Source of the DNA: an uncultured Gammaproteobacteria bacterium
GTDB taxonomy: Bacteria > Pseudomonadota > Gammaproteobacteria > Arenicellales > JAANXG01
Reading direction: 5' to 3'
NCBI GenBank assembly: GCA_947259175.1
Contig: CAMYKW010000060.1
Coordinates: 1 to 33,859, forward strand
Length of the DNA: 33,859 nt
The notes below the pieces were generated by a model. That model saw only the letters and a program-made list of their open reading frames with translations, had not been told where the DNA came from and searched no databases. Shown here in pieces: positions 23,726 to 31,523 of the stretch (within the stretch, counting starts at the first letter, position 1; every line of letters begins with the position of its first letter). Position numbers and translations under genes: made by a program.

Positions 23726-24089
23726 TCGTCGAGTCTTACATATTGAATTGATCAAATGCGGAAATCTGATTCCCGATGACTTGATCCCGTCAGAGCCGCA
23801 GATTGCAGCGACTCTCGACGTCAGTCAGGGAACCGTGAAGAAAGCAATGGAGAATCTGTTCTCACAAAAGCGCCTGTACCGGCATCGGGACAAAGGGGCC
23901 TGTTTCTTTAGAATCGACTTCAATAACGGTCTATTCCGTTTCTTTTCCTACCGCGATGAGAAAGGGCAACAGGTACGTGTCCACGAGGAAACGACTATCA
24001 GCAAGTTTAAAACCGGCACTGCGAAAGTCTGCAAGCGGTTGGAAGTGCCGACGGGAACAGAGTCGTTGCAGTTCGAGCGCGTCGCCTAA
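23712..24089 (+). pseudogene. Truncated GntR-family (UTRA-type) regulator
   Basis: The frame reads V-L-H-I-E-L-I-K-C-G-N-L-I-P-D-D-L-I-P-S-E-P-Q-I-A, then A-T-L-D-V-S-Q-G-T-V-K-K-A-M-E-N-L, which is a GntR winged helix. The first strands of a UTRA ligand domain follow (F-R-F-F-S-Y-R-D-E-K-G...R-L-E-V-P-T-G-T-E), and the frame then stops at 24089 after F-E-R-V-A. Intact members have about 240 residues; here only about 113-126 exist. No ATG is available (TTG 23748 is the best), and upstream the frame runs into the REP-like half-site and a TGA at 23709. Both ends are therefore lost. It may once have regulated the sulfonate genes on the opposite strand, which is an inference. Confidence 0.75.
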
Positions 24090-24196
24090 GTCCACACTTC
24101 GCAGTTAAACAGCCGAGGCGTTCGTGGGCGGCTGTCCTTGCCGCCAACGGAACCGGCAATGCATACGCGTTGAGACCGCTGACGCGGCCGCCGCGA

Positions 24197-25624
24197 CTAG
24201 GCGCCCTGCACCATCGATCGCCCCAGTCGGCTACGGCGGATGCGGCGAAATCTCTTGCGGAGAACCGGGCGTTCGTCCTCGCGGTTTACCCGCGTGCGCA
24301 GATATCTGACGCCAAGGAAGATGAGGCCCATCACAAGAGGAATAGCGAGTCCGGTGGTCACTTCGATGTCCACTTTAACGCCAGATGCCTTTACTGCCTT
24401 TAAGGCGTAACTCAGCAGACCGACAGAGTAATAGGTCAACACGACCACGGAGAGCCCCTCCACGGTTTCCTGGAGGCGCACCTGCATGTGTGACCGACGA
24501 TCCATGGAACGCAACAGATCGCGTGTTTGCTCCTCGGTGGCAATCTCTACTCGGGTGCGTAACAGGTCCGATGCGCGGGACACTCCCGTGGACAACGCCA
24601 CCTTACGGTTGCGGACTGCGGCGCAGGTGTCAGTGGCCGGAGTCAAGCGTCGCTCCATGAACTCCTGAATCGTTTGCAGACCGTGAATGCGGCGTTCGCG
24701 CAGCTCCGCGATTCGGCTCTGCACCAACTGGTGGTACGCCAGAGAGGCGCCAAAACGATAGTTCGTCGCGGCGGATAGATTTTCGACTTCGGCGGCCAAA
24801 CCGGACAATTCTTGAAGAAGGTGCCGCTCGTCCTCCACGCCGTCCAGTTCGATCGTCTTGCCGGTCAACATCGCCAACCGCTCCTCCAGCACCGCCAACT
24901 GCGGCGTATACCTGCGAATCAGCGGTAAGGACAGCACCGCGAGCGTCCTGTATGTCTCGATTTCCAGCAGGCGTTGGGCCACGCGCCCCGCCTGTCGGCG
25001 TCGTAAATTGATGTCGCGCACCAATATACGCCCGAAACCGTCCGCATGAATCCGGTAATCCGTCCAAACGGCGGCGGCGCCGGCGGCTAGTCGGCTGCCG
25101 ATCACCGTATTGCCCGCGAAAAGCAGACCCAGGTCTTCCAACTCCCTTTGTGGTGCCCGCCGATCCTCGATCGCCAGATGGGTCGCGACAACGACCTGCC
25201 CGGGGAGCTGTTGCAGCCACTCTGAAGGCACCTGACTGATAGCGGGAACCGCGAACGGTGTGTCGAAGGGCGCCGCATGGAAAAAGGTGTAGGTGGAAAA
25301 CTCGGTGTGACGTTCCCACTTGAACCGAAAAGAACCCAGCTGTTCGCTGTAGTGATTGGCGGATTCGGCCGGTGGATTAACGCCATAGCGCTCGCAAAGC
25401 TGGACGATCAGACGGCGCTCCTCAAGGATCGCATCGCCGTCGTGCATCAATGCCAAGTGGGACGCTTGTACCGGCGCCGCCAGCAGCTCATACGGTCGCG
25501 CGTGAAGCTCGTTGTTCAAGCCAAAGCGCAATGGATGCTCGACCACGCCGGCCACGCTGCCGCGCAGGGGCTCGGCGGGGACAACTGCCGCGAAATCATT
25601 CAAATGTGTAATCTGTTTCTCCAT
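24197..25624 (-). CDS. DUF3422 family membrane protein (475 aa)
   Basis: ATG 25624 has TTGGAG about seven bases upstream. Early residues carry the family signature H-P-L-R-F-G-L-N-N-E-L-H-A-R-P-Y, followed by W-E-R-H-T-E-F-S-T-Y-T-F. A long helical, probably coiled-coil middle (about 230-370) leads to two membrane helices near the C-terminus (L-S-V-V-V-L-T-Y-Y-S-V-G-L-L-S-Y-A-L and I-P-L-V-M-G-L-I-F-L-G-V-R-Y-L) and a very basic tail. The bulk should face the cytoplasm. The family is widespread in proteobacteria and I know no proven function. It is separated from the xsc locus by the GntR fragment, so co-function with sulfonate metabolism is not established. Confidence 0.85.
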   Translation of the reverse strand: MEKQITHLNDFAAVVPAEPLRGSVAGVVEHPLRFGLNNELHARPYELLAAPVQASHLALMHDGDAILEERRLIVQLCERYGVNPPAESANHYSEQLGSFRFKWERHTEFSTYTFFHAAPFDTPFAVPAISQVPSEWLQQLPGQVVVATHLAIEDRRAPQRELEDLGLLFAGNTVIGSRLAAGAAAVWTDYRIHADGFGRILVRDINLRRRQAGRVAQRLLEIETYRTLAVLSLPLIRRYTPQLAVLEERLAMLTGKTIELDGVEDERHLLQELSGLAAEVENLSAATNYRFGASLAYHQLVQSRIAELRERRIHGLQTIQEFMERRLTPATDTCAAVRNRKVALSTGVSRASDLLRTRVEIATEEQTRDLLRSMDRRSHMQVRLQETVEGLSVVVLTYYSVGLLSYALKAVKASGVKVDIEVTTGLAIPLVMGLIFLGVRYLRTRVNREDERPVLRKRFRRIRRSRLGRSMVQGA

Positions 25625-26400
25625 TTATCAATCTCCAAAGAATTCGTTACGGATCTTCTCACCGAGCGCGGTATCGCGCGGGTCACCGGTGCGCTCCAAA
25701 GCTTGTTCGGAGGCGGAACTCAGTGACGGCGAGAAAGGTCTATCCCGGTGCGGCACATGGCAGCGGGACAAGAAATTTGATCTTGTAAACACTCGCACCC
25801 GTGTTCAGGTGCGCCTACAACCCCCAACTATGGGTCTGTAATCCCTTAATATTCTTAGTATTTTTCAGCAACGATCGTATCAGGCCCCCTCCCCGACAGT
25901 CAATCATTGCAACACACCCTTGTGACGAATTTATGACGAAAATCCCGGAAACCGGCACAGTTTGGATGACCGGCGTGCCGACGATCCGCGAAATTCAAGA
26001 CGAAATTCAAGACACCCAAGAAATCGGGCAAGCAAAAGGAATTTCAAGACACCGAACAAATTGGATACGCGGCATCCTGCGAGACGCATTCTCCGACCAC
26101 TGACCATTGCGTGGAGGGCGAGGCGGATGCCGTAGTGGTGGCAGAGATCAGCGGCGCTCCCGGTCGCAATTAGAACCGGTTGTTAATTGCATAAACACCC
26201 AAACCGCTTATCTGAAACTACATTACGCCCGCCGCGTCAATGGGCTATACTCGGCGCTCTTGCTTGGGATGTTGTACACCATAATCGCCGTCTCTGTACG
26301 CCGATTTATGCGGCGGATTGGACCACTACCAATCCGTGACGCAATCGCACCTGACTCATATACCGCCGCCATGTGGTGCGGCCTGATAATTTTTCCAATG
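25625..26400. other. 776-bp region without a supported gene
   Basis: A frame at 25801-26103 (GTG start, inner ATG 25933) contains a short direct repeat (GAAATTCAAGAC twice near 26000) and has no ribosome-binding site or recognisable product, so I do not call it. The open frame upstream of the 212-aa gene (26107-26400) has non-protein-like composition. I see no clear promoter; AACAC...GTGTT near 25787-25804 is a weak inverted repeat. Confidence 0.4.
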
Positions 26401-27039
26401 ATGCGAATTATGTCGAAGTTAGCAGCCGCTCTTGTGATGTTTGTGATTCTTGTGCCGGGAACCGCCGTAGCGCAACAGGGCGGTCAGGGGCAAAGCTTTC
26501 CGTTTTTTACTCCCTGGACTACAACGCAGCCGCCCAAGACGCAGGCGGTCCGCCCGTTCTGGCCAACGACCCAACCCGCCCGCCGCAAACAACCGGCCGG
26601 CGGATCATCGTTTCCCTGGTTTGGTCAAGCGGCGCCCGGCCCGCGCTACAACTATTCCGCCCCTACTTACGGCAGTAGTTTCATGGCGCCGTTTCAGGGC
26701 GGCACGATGATGAATCCGGGGATGAACATGAATATGTTTTCGCCGATGATGCAGGGGGCGATGGGGTTTATGGCACCGGTGGCGGTGAATTACGCGGTGG
26801 CGTCGATGAACCCAACCACCATGACCAACTTCTTTGGTTTGATGGCGCAGCCCAACACTGGTTTCGGCGGCATGGGCTTCGGCGCCGCGCCGATGTTCGG
26901 CTCGCCGTTTGGCGCGTCGTCCTTTGCGGGTACGCCGTTTGGCGCCGCACCACGCGTTCCGGGATTTCCGTTCGTCTCCCAATCGGCCCCACGCGTCGCC
27001 CCCAACCCGTTCGCCGCTTTCCTGAACCCGCGCCGCTGA
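26401..27039 (+). CDS. Exported low-complexity Met/Phe/Gly/Pro protein lacking acidic residues (212 aa)
   Basis: Adjacent ATGs lie at 26398, 26401 and 26410, none with a clear Shine-Dalgarno sequence; 26401 is a compromise. Residues 1-24 form a signal peptide (M-S-K-L-A-A-A-L-V-M-F-V-I-L-V-P-G-T-A-V-A before Q-Q). The mature chain of about 188 residues contains no Asp, Glu, Cys, His or Ile. It is Pro/Trp/Phe-rich first (S-F-P-F-F-T-P-W), Met-rich in the middle (M-M-N-P-G-M-N-M-N-M-F), then Gly-Phe-Ala rich with a degenerate G-T-P-F-G-A / G-S-P-F-G-A repeat. One unit (M-N-P-T-T-M-T-N-F) resembles the repeat of the protein at 3223-3843. It is probably an extracytoplasmic structural or self-assembling protein. 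Function unknown. Confidence 0.65.
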   Translation: MRIMSKLAAALVMFVILVPGTAVAQQGGQGQSFPFFTPWTTTQPPKTQAVRPFWPTTQPARRKQPAGGSSFPWFGQAAPGPRYNYSAPTYGSSFMAPFQGGTMMNPGMNMNMFSPMMQGAMGFMAPVAVNYAVASMNPTTMTNFFGLMAQPNTGFGGMGFGAAPMFGSPFGASSFAGTPFGAAPRVPGFPFVSQSAPRVAPNPFAAFLNPRR

Positions 27040-27250
27040 CCCGGCATCAATCCGCCGCCTTACGCCCTGCGCCGGTCGACACACAACACTCCATCGGGTT
27101 GTGCGGGACGCGAACGATCGGTCACGGGATCGCGGTGGGGAGCATCAGCCTCGCAAACCAAAATCACCCTAGCGATGGAACTTTTGCCGCTGCTTGCGGC
27201 CTAACCCGACAGTCGTCCATCAGTAAATTCTTGCTGTCTTTCTGCGCGCC

Positions 27251-27634
27251 ATGTCGCTACGAGTCAAGAAATCACTATATTACCTGCTCGCGCTCACATT
27301 GCTGTTGGGACCGCTACAGTCCGTGATTGCGAAAGCGGGCATGTCCAATCATTCCGGTGCCAACACCGAGACATGCGCCATGCATCACCATGTGGCGACA
27401 ACCGATGCGTCTATGCAGCACAATCAAGCCGTTGACCAGGCCGTTATGTGCGATCATGCGGGTTCGTGCAGCCACGGGGTGTGTGCATCCGGATCGTGTA
27501 TGTCGCAAATGCCTTTCTTGAGAAATATTGTTTCAACCTCGGTAGCGGCACGATCGGGAGAGCAGACCGGACTCCTGAGTTCGGTGATCGTCAATCTGTT
27601 CGGTCCCCCCCGCCACAAACCACCGCGCGCTTAA
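27251..27634 (+). CDS. Small exported Cys/His/Met-rich protein of the copper island (127 aa)
   Basis: ATG 27251 has no clear Shine-Dalgarno sequence. Residues 1-27 form a signal peptide (K-K-S-L-Y-Y-L-L-A-L-T-L-L-L-G). The mature part has seven His, five Cys and several Met clustered between about 30 and 90 (C-A-M-H-H-H, M-C-D-H-A-G-S-C-S-H-G-V-C), a likely metal-binding region. It ends in a basic Pro-rich tail (P-P-R-H-K-P-P-R-A). It lies 101 bases before copA, and similar small His/Cys-rich proteins commonly precede copA in proteobacteria. I infer periplasmic copper binding or sensing support; the exact family is uncertain. The gap to copA contains an imperfect hairpin (27647-27665) followed by a T7 run. 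Confidence 0.7.
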   Translation: MSLRVKKSLYYLLALTLLLGPLQSVIAKAGMSNHSGANTETCAMHHHVATTDASMQHNQAVDQAVMCDHAGSCSHGVCASGSCMSQMPFLRNIVSTSVAARSGEQTGLLSSVIVNLFGPPRHKPPRA

Positions 27635-27646
27635 TTTCTCTGCAAA

Positions 27647-27682
27647 GAAGCCGGTTCCCGGTTTCGAAATATCCAATTTTTT
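27647..27682 (+). terminator. Possible attenuator between the small protein and copA
   Basis: GAAGCCGG-TTC-CCGGTTTC (27647-27665, one G-U pair) is followed about ten bases later by a run of seven T. The spacing is longer than in a standard intrinsic terminator, so it may reduce rather than stop transcription into copA. Confidence 0.35.
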
Positions 27683-27735
27683 TCTGTTGATGCTGTTGGG
27701 CTTTGGCCACAGCGCTTTAATTAGGAATGCGAATC

Positions 27736-29643
27736 ATGAATCGTTTTTTTGTTCCTCACAGTGGGGGGGTCAATCTGTCCCGACGTCGCTTTGTCACCGG
27801 CATAGCGGCAGGCGGCGCGCTGCTGGGTGCGGGTGTGGCGTCCGGTATTGCTTCGACGGCCCCGATGCGCAAGCAGAAGCTGCAGACCTTGACCGGCACC
27901 CGTTTTGATCTGACCTACAGCCCCACACCGGTCAACTTTACCGGCCGAGAACGGTTTGCCACGGCCATTAATGGCTCCGTACCGGCGCCAACGCTGCGCT
28001 GGCGCGAAGGTGACACCGTGACTTTGAAGGTCACGAATCACCTGGCCGAAGATACCTCTATTCACTGGCACGGCATGATCCTGCCGAGCAGTCAGGACGG
28101 CGTGCCAAATATCAGCGACGGCTTTCCTGGAATCAAACCGGGCGACAGCTTTACCTATCGATTTCCGGTCATACAGAGTGGGACTTTCTGGTACCACAGT
28201 CATTCCGGCTTTCAGGAACCCACCGGCGCCTATGGGGCGATCGTCATCGACCCGAAGGAACCGGAACCGTTCAGTTACGATCGGGATTACGTGGTCGTGC
28301 TGTCCGACTGGAGTGACGAAGACCCGACTCATATCTACGCCAAGCTGAAGAAGCTGTCCCACTACTACAATTTTCGCGAACGCACCATTTTCGACGCAAT
28401 GCGTGAAGTCGGCGAAAAAGGCTGGAAGGGATTCTGGACCGAGCGCGGCATGTGGAATCAGATGCGCATGTCCGACCGCGATATATCGGATGTCACGGGT
28501 TATACCTATACCTTCCTGATGAATGGTCAGGTTCCGGCCGAGGGCTGGACGGGTCTGTTCAAGCGTGGCGAAAAAATTCGCCTGCGATTCATCAATGCGG
28601 CAGCGATGACATTCTTTGATGTGCGCATTCCCGGTTTGAAAATGACGGTGGTGGCGGCGGATGGTCAGAACGTGCAACCGGTTACTGTCGAAGAGTTCCG
28701 CATCGGCGTTGCCGAAACTTACGACGTCATTGTCGAGCCCAGTATCGAGCAGGCATATGCCATCTTCGCGCAGGCGATCGACCGCTCCGGTTACGCGCGG
28801 GGGACGTTAACGCCCAATCCGGCCATGGCCGCCGCGGTGCCGGAGATGGATCCTGCGCCGGTCCTCGGTCATGGTGACATGGGAATGAGCATGATGGGCA
28901 TGGACCACAGCGGCCACGACATGGGCGGCGGCGGCATGAAGGGCATGGACCACAGCGGCCATGACATGGGCGGCGGCGCGAAGGGCATGGACCACAGCGG
29001 CCATGACATGGGCGGCGGCATGAAGGGCATGGATCACAGCGGCCACGACATGGGCGGCGGCGGTATGAAGGGCACGGCGTCGCGGCCCCAATATGGTTCT
29101 GGCAAGGCCGGTTTCGGCAGCAGTCGTAACGTGGTCCACGCGGATACGGAGTACGGTCCGCATATCGACATGCGGGCCGACGCGCCGGAATACAGGATCG
29201 ACGATCCCGGTATCGGTTTGCGCCACGGCAAACGTCGTGTGCTGACTTATGCCGATCTGAAGAATCTTTACAAGACACCGGATCCGCGCGAACCCGAGCG
29301 GGAGATTGACCTGCATCTGACCGGCAATATGAGCCGTTACATGTGGTCCATCAACGGCATCAAATTTGCTAATGCCGAGCCGCTGAAGTTCAGGTATGGC
29401 GAACGGCTTCGCATCAACTTCATCAATGACACGATGATGAATCATCCGATGCATCTGCATGGCATGTGGAGCGACCTGGAAACGGGCGATCCCGGTTACA
29501 TTCCGCGAAAACATACGACCATTGTTCAACCGGGATCCAGACTCAGCTATCTGGTGACGGCGGACGCGTTGGGTGGCTGGGCATTTCACTGCCACCTGTT
29601 TTTCCACATGCTGGGCATGTTCCGCAAAGTTGAAGTGAGCTAG
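27736..29643 (+). CDS. copA: Copper-resistance multicopper oxidase CopA (635 aa)
   Basis: Periplasmic multicopper oxidase that oxidises Cu(I) and binds copper. ATG 27736 lies nine bases after AGGA. ATG 27727 is also in frame but touches the AGGA. A Tat signal (S-R-R-R-F-V-T-G) shows export of the folded protein. Copper motifs are H-W-H-G and H-S-H-S-G in domain 1, H-P-M-H-L-H-G and H-C-H-L-F-F-H-M near the C-terminus. Between domains lie four Met/His repeats of 14-15 residues (28897-29070; G-M-D-H-S-G-H-D-M-G-G-G...). Length and order match the CopA/PcoA family. copB follows 10 bases downstream. Confidence 0.95.
   Translation: MNRFFVPHSGGVNLSRRRFVTGIAAGGALLGAGVASGIASTAPMRKQKLQTLTGTRFDLTYSPTPVNFTGRERFATAINGSVPAPTLRWREGDTVTLKVTNHLAEDTSIHWHGMILPSSQDGVPNISDGFPGIKPGDSFTYRFPVIQSGTFWYHSHSGFQEPTGAYGAIVIDPKEPEPFSYDRDYVVVLSDWSDEDPTHIYAKLKKLSHYYNFRERTIFDAMREVGEKGWKGFWTERGMWNQMRMSDRDISDVTGYTYTFLMNGQVPAEGWTGLFKRGEKIRLRFINAAAMTFFDVRIPGLKMTVVAADGQNVQPVTVEEFRIGVAETYDVIVEPSIEQAYAIFAQAIDRSGYARGTLTPNPAMAAAVPEMDPAPVLGHGDMGMSMMGMDHSGHDMGGGGMKGMDHSGHDMGGGAKGMDHSGHDMGGGMKGMDHSGHDMGGGGMKGTASRPQYGSGKAGFGSSRNVVHADTEYGPHIDMRADAPEYRIDDPGIGLRHGKRRVLTYADLKNLYKTPDPREPEREIDLHLTGNMSRYMWSINGIKFANAEPLKFRYGERLRINFINDTMMNHPMHLHGMWSDLETGDPGYIPRKHTTIVQPGSRLSYLVTADALGGWAFHCHLFFHMLGMFRKVEVS
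28897..29070 (+). repeat. Four tandem Met/His repeats within copA
   Basis: Units of 45, 42, 42 and 45 bp (28897, 28942, 28984, 29026) encode G-M-D-H-S-G-H-D-M-G-G-G(G)-(M/A)-K. The DNA of the units is almost identical, so unit number probably varies between strains. The residues suit Cu(I)/Cu(II) binding. Confidence 0.9.
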
Positions 29644-29653
29644 GGGGACTGGA

Positions 29654-30355
29654 ATGAAAAAACTATTCATTACTTTGGTGTGCCTGCTCACCTCAGCAAA
29701 CAGCCTGGCCGGTGGTCGGAGCGATGACCCGCTGTTGGGCAAGCTTATGATTGGTCAATTCGAAGTGCGTGAAGCCGACGGGTCGGACCCCGTTGTGCTG
29801 GAGGCGCAAGGATGGCTGGGCAGGGACCTGCACAAGTTTTGGGTCAAAGCCGACGTCGAGCGGGTCGGCAGCGAAACCGAGGAAGCGGAGCTGCAGTTGC
29901 TCTACAGCCGGGCGGTCGCACCCTACTGGGATCTGCAGGTCGGTTGGCGTCATGACGATAGGCCGAAACCGAATCGAGATTGGCTCGCGTTGGGCCTTCA
30001 GGGACTTTCGCCGTATTATTTTGAAATTGACGCCGCGGCATTCATCGGCGAGGACAGCCGCACCGCATTGCGATTGGAAGCTGAATACGAAATTCTATTC
30101 ACGCAAAAACTCATCCTCACTCCCGAAGTCGAGCTCAACTTATTTGGCAAAGATGATCCCGAGTTGGGTATCGGTTCCGGCTTGGCAAACGCGCAGGCGG
30201 GTTTGCGCCTGCGCTATGAATTCAGGAGGGAATTTGCGCCCTATATCGGCATTAACTGGACCAAGCTTTTTAATGGTACCGCCGACTCGGCTCGTGAAGA
30301 AGGTGAGGAAACCAGTGACACCCAGTTCGTTGCAGGCATCAGGGCCTGGTTTTAG
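29654..30355 (+). CDS. copB: Outer-membrane copper-resistance protein CopB (233 aa)
   Basis: ATG 29654 follows AGGGGGA and starts 10 bases after copA. Signal peptide about 1-19 (ending S-L-A). The mature protein is a predicted beta-barrel with alternating strands and a C-terminal Phe, as expected for an outer-membrane protein. Family landmarks include L-L-Y-S-R-A-V-A-P-Y-W-D-L-Q-V-G-W-R-H-D, Y-E-F-R-R-E-F-A-P-Y-I-G and T-Q-F-V-A-G-I-R-A-W-F. Many CopB proteins carry an N-terminal Met/His-rich copper-binding stretch; this short one lacks it, so soluble copper binding here rests on CopA and the small upstream protein. It ends the copper operon; no copC, copD or CopRS genes are present. Confidence 0.92.
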   Translation: MKKLFITLVCLLTSANSLAGGRSDDPLLGKLMIGQFEVREADGSDPVVLEAQGWLGRDLHKFWVKADVERVGSETEEAELQLLYSRAVAPYWDLQVGWRHDDRPKPNRDWLALGLQGLSPYYFEIDAAAFIGEDSRTALRLEAEYEILFTQKLILTPEVELNLFGKDDPELGIGSGLANAQAGLRLRYEFRREFAPYIGINWTKLFNGTADSAREEGEETSDTQFVAGIRAWF

Positions 30356-30364
30356 CCGCAAAAC

Positions 30365-30395
30365 CGGCGGTCCGTCCGCAACGGGCTGACCGCCG
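30365..30395. terminator. Hairpin between convergent copB and membrane-protein genes
   Basis: CGGCGGTC (30365-30372) and GACCGCCG (30388-30395) pair perfectly with a 15-base loop, ten bases after the copB stop. A second small stem GCCGG/CCGGC follows near 30437-30454. Neither has a T-tract. Confidence 0.4.
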
Positions 30396-30476
30396 TTCCA
30401 GGAGTGACGGGTTCAATCCAAACAAAACCAGCAGTTGCCGGCGATTGACCCGGCATCGGCGCGGCGAAGCAAGATC

Positions 30477-30989
30477 TCAATGTGCGCACGGCGCCGTTGC
30501 CGGTCGACGCGACGCGGCGCTGTGCCGTAGCTGCACGATGGCGATCACGCCATGCGCGACCAGCAGTACCGGCACGAACAGCGCCGGGATAAAGTACGTC
30601 GCCCCCAAGTGTCCGTCCGCGGTGTAACGCAAGCCTTGCAGCACGGCGTTGAACAGATCCAGCGCGCCGAAGACATTGAAGACCCAGATCAGCGCCCCCG
30701 CCAAGAACCAACTCCGGCGTAACGCCAGCAGCGCGATCAGCGCCAACACCGCCGCGGCCAAGTCGCCCCAGGCGGCGGGTGCAGCGAACCGCGGGTCCAA
30801 CGCCTCCGCCGTAACCCCTGGGATCAAGAACGCCAGACCCACGTAGCGCAGCGTATTCAAAAGCAGCAGCGGCGTCAGCGCATCGACCAGCGGCTTGCCC
30901 GCCATCCATGGCAGGACATACCACTTTGCGACCAGCCACCAGGTGAGCACACCGATGACGATGCTGCCTGGCAACAACAGGTCGATCAT
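30477..30989 (-). CDS. Uncharacterised polytopic membrane protein (170 aa)
   Basis: Starts at ATG 30989, overlapping the stop of the upstream DoxX gene in an ATGA, so the two are translationally coupled. Hydrophobicity suggests five membrane helices (about 4-22, 40-58, 74-90, 95-115, 128-150), with a short basic Ala/Arg C-terminal tail in the cytoplasm. Recognisable features are W-F-L-A-G-A-L-I-W-V-F-N-V-F-G-A-L-D-L-F-N and Y-F-I-P-A-L-F-V-P-V-L-L-V-A-H. I do not recognise the family by name. The pair with DoxX and a divergent LysR regulator is a common type of small stress-related locus. Confidence 0.78.
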   Translation of the reverse strand: MIDLLLPGSIVIGVLTWWLVAKWYVLPWMAGKPLVDALTPLLLLNTLRYVGLAFLIPGVTAEALDPRFAAPAAWGDLAAAVLALIALLALRRSWFLAGALIWVFNVFGALDLFNAVLQGLRYTADGHLGATYFIPALFVPVLLVAHGVIAIVQLRHSAASRRPATAPCAH

Positions 30990-31417
30990 GAAGCCGCCCT
31001 TTGTAACGGACGCACCAGGGTTGTGGTAGATGCGTCGATAGCGTAACTACCCGCGCCGAGAAAAACCTGCGCTACGGCGACGGCAGCCAGAAACACGGGA
31101 TATTCCCAGCCGCCGCCGTTGTTGGTAAACAGCCAGCCGTTCGCCCAGTGCGCCCACGCCGCGCCAAGCAGCACGGGCACGACCGCCGCCGCTGCGATAC
31201 GCACGCGGTAGCCCAGCACCAGTGCGACCCCGGCAGCCGCTTCGATGGCGAAGACCGCGTAGGCGCCGGCCGCGGGCAGGCCGAGGGAGGCGAAGAACTG
31301 CGCCGTCCCCGGCAGCGTAAAGACAACGAGTTTCAAATACAGGCTGTGGGCGATTAGCACCAGTCCGAGGCTGACCCGGGTTACGAGTGCGCCGTGGTCT
31401 TGAATGTTGGTATTCAT
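30986..31417 (-). CDS. DoxX-family membrane protein (143 aa)
   Basis: ATG 31417 follows AGGAGA by five bases; the longer frame to 31513 runs through the divergent promoter region and is not used. Four helices are evident. V-S-L-G-L-V-L-I-A-H-S-L-Y-L-K is the family N-terminal signature, then F-A-S-L-G-L-P, A-A-A-G-V-A-L-V-L-G-Y-R-V-R and a last pair of helices. The G-W-x-F-x-N-x-G-G-G-W-E-Y-P block near 105-118 is typical of the DoxX group. It is the first gene of a two-gene operon read away from the LysR regulator, which probably controls it. It is clearly different from the other DoxX protein at 14476-14913. Confidence 0.88.
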   Translation of the reverse strand: MNTNIQDHGALVTRVSLGLVLIAHSLYLKLVVFTLPGTAQFFASLGLPAAGAYAVFAIEAAAGVALVLGYRVRIAAAAVVPVLLGAAWAHWANGWLFTNNGGGWEYPVFLAAVAVAQVFLGAGSYAIDASTTTLVRPLQRAAS

Positions 31418-31507
31418 GGGTTTCTCCTGAGCGTAAAGTTGTGTTCGGAGTGGAAAATTTATCCCTTGTAATAAAGCAAGTAAATTATCAAAATAGGCAA
31501 AATAATA

Positions 31508-31521
31508 TTGCAAATTTGCAA
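31508..31521. promoter_or_regulatory. Perfect palindrome in the LysR/DoxX divergent region
   Basis: TTGCAAATTTGCAA is a perfect 14-bp palindrome with the T-N11-A form expected for LysR-type regulators. It ends two bases before the lysR ATG (31524). Binding there would cover the lysR ribosome-binding zone and could give autorepression. The rest of 31418-31523 is strongly AT-rich and should hold both divergent promoters, but I cannot place exact boxes. Confidence 0.5.
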
Positions 31522-31523
31522 AT

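Noticed and set aside
25801-26103. 100-aa plus-strand frame (or its 56-aa inner ATG version)
   Set aside because: No Shine-Dalgarno sequence, no recognisable family, and a short direct repeat creates much of its middle; support is too weak to call a gene.
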